Shown here: positions 6,816-6,865 of the stretch, in pieces
How the letters are laid out: the number at the start of each line of letters is the position of its first letter
Position numbering within the stretch: position 1 is the first letter of the stretch
Assembly: GCA_900543345.1 (NCBI GenBank)
Contig: UQRJ01000164.1
Coordinates: 1-6,865, forward strand
Origin: an uncultured Sporolactobacillus sp.
Lineage (GTDB): Bacteria; Bacillota; Bacilli; Bacillales; Sporolactobacillaceae
Reading direction: 5' to 3'
DNA: 6,865 nt
The notes under the pieces: model-generated
What the model saw: the letters and a program-made list of their open reading frames with translations, nothing else
Databases searched by the model: none
What the model was told of the DNA's origin: nothing
Made by a program: the position numbers and the translations under genes

Positions 6816-6865
6816 CTGTCTCTTATACACATCTGACGCTGCCGACGAATAGCCTTGTGTAGATC
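6816..6865 (-). other. Untrimmed Nextera i5-side adapter (not genomic)
   Basis: Bases 6816-6834 (CTGTCTCTTATACACATCT) are the Tn5 mosaic end in reverse. Bases 6835-6848 (GACGCTGCCGACGA) complete the Nextera read-1 adapter, 6849-6856 (ATAGCCTT) occupy the i5 index position, and 6857-6865 (GTGTAGATC) begin the reversed P5 oligo. The sequence is synthetic and truncates the LCP gene. Confidence 0.98.

Noticed and set aside
1..6865. CRISPR array, tRNA, rRNA, prophage or defence genes
   Set aside because: No spaced direct repeats, no tRNA- or rRNA-like sequence, and no recognisable defence or phage protein was seen.

Overview
The window is one Nextera-tagged molecule or contig. Bases 1-48 and 6816-6865 are synthetic adapter, index and P7/P5 sequence, so the biological insert is 49-6815. 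It looks bacterial and most likely from Bacillota (Firmicutes). The reasons are a PucG-type ureidoglycine aminotransferase beside allantoate amidohydrolase and allantoinase, strong purine-rich ribosome binding sites, and a LytR-CpsA-Psr (LCP) cell-wall protein. A finer placement (Bacilli or Negativicutes, for example) cannot be supported.

Layout: (1) 49-1093, the 3' three-quarters of an allantoinase gene (+), cut off by the adapter. (2) 1094-2027, a non-coding, AT-rich stretch holding a badly decayed IS200/IS605-type tnpB (about 1284-2002, +). (3) 2028-5991, a tight three-gene operon (+): allantoate amidohydrolase, (S)-ureidoglycine-glyoxylate aminotransferase and a second, divergent allantoinase. 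(4) 5992-6150, a short convergent intergenic region with at most a weak terminator. (5) 6151-6815, the 3' part of an LCP-family gene on the minus strand, cut off by the other adapter.

The operon encodes consecutive steps of ureide (purine) catabolism. Allantoinase opens allantoin to allantoate. AllC removes ammonia and CO2 to give ureidoglycine. PucG then moves the amino group of ureidoglycine to glyoxylate, giving glycine and oxalurate. Two allantoinase genes bracket the other two genes, and the dead tnpB separates the first allantoinase from the rest. No hydrolytic ureidoglycine or ureidoglycolate enzyme is seen here.

I did not find a convincing new biological system. The points most worth checking are the paired divergent allantoinases, the tnpB fossil inside the catabolic cluster, and the adapter sequence that creates a false N-terminus.
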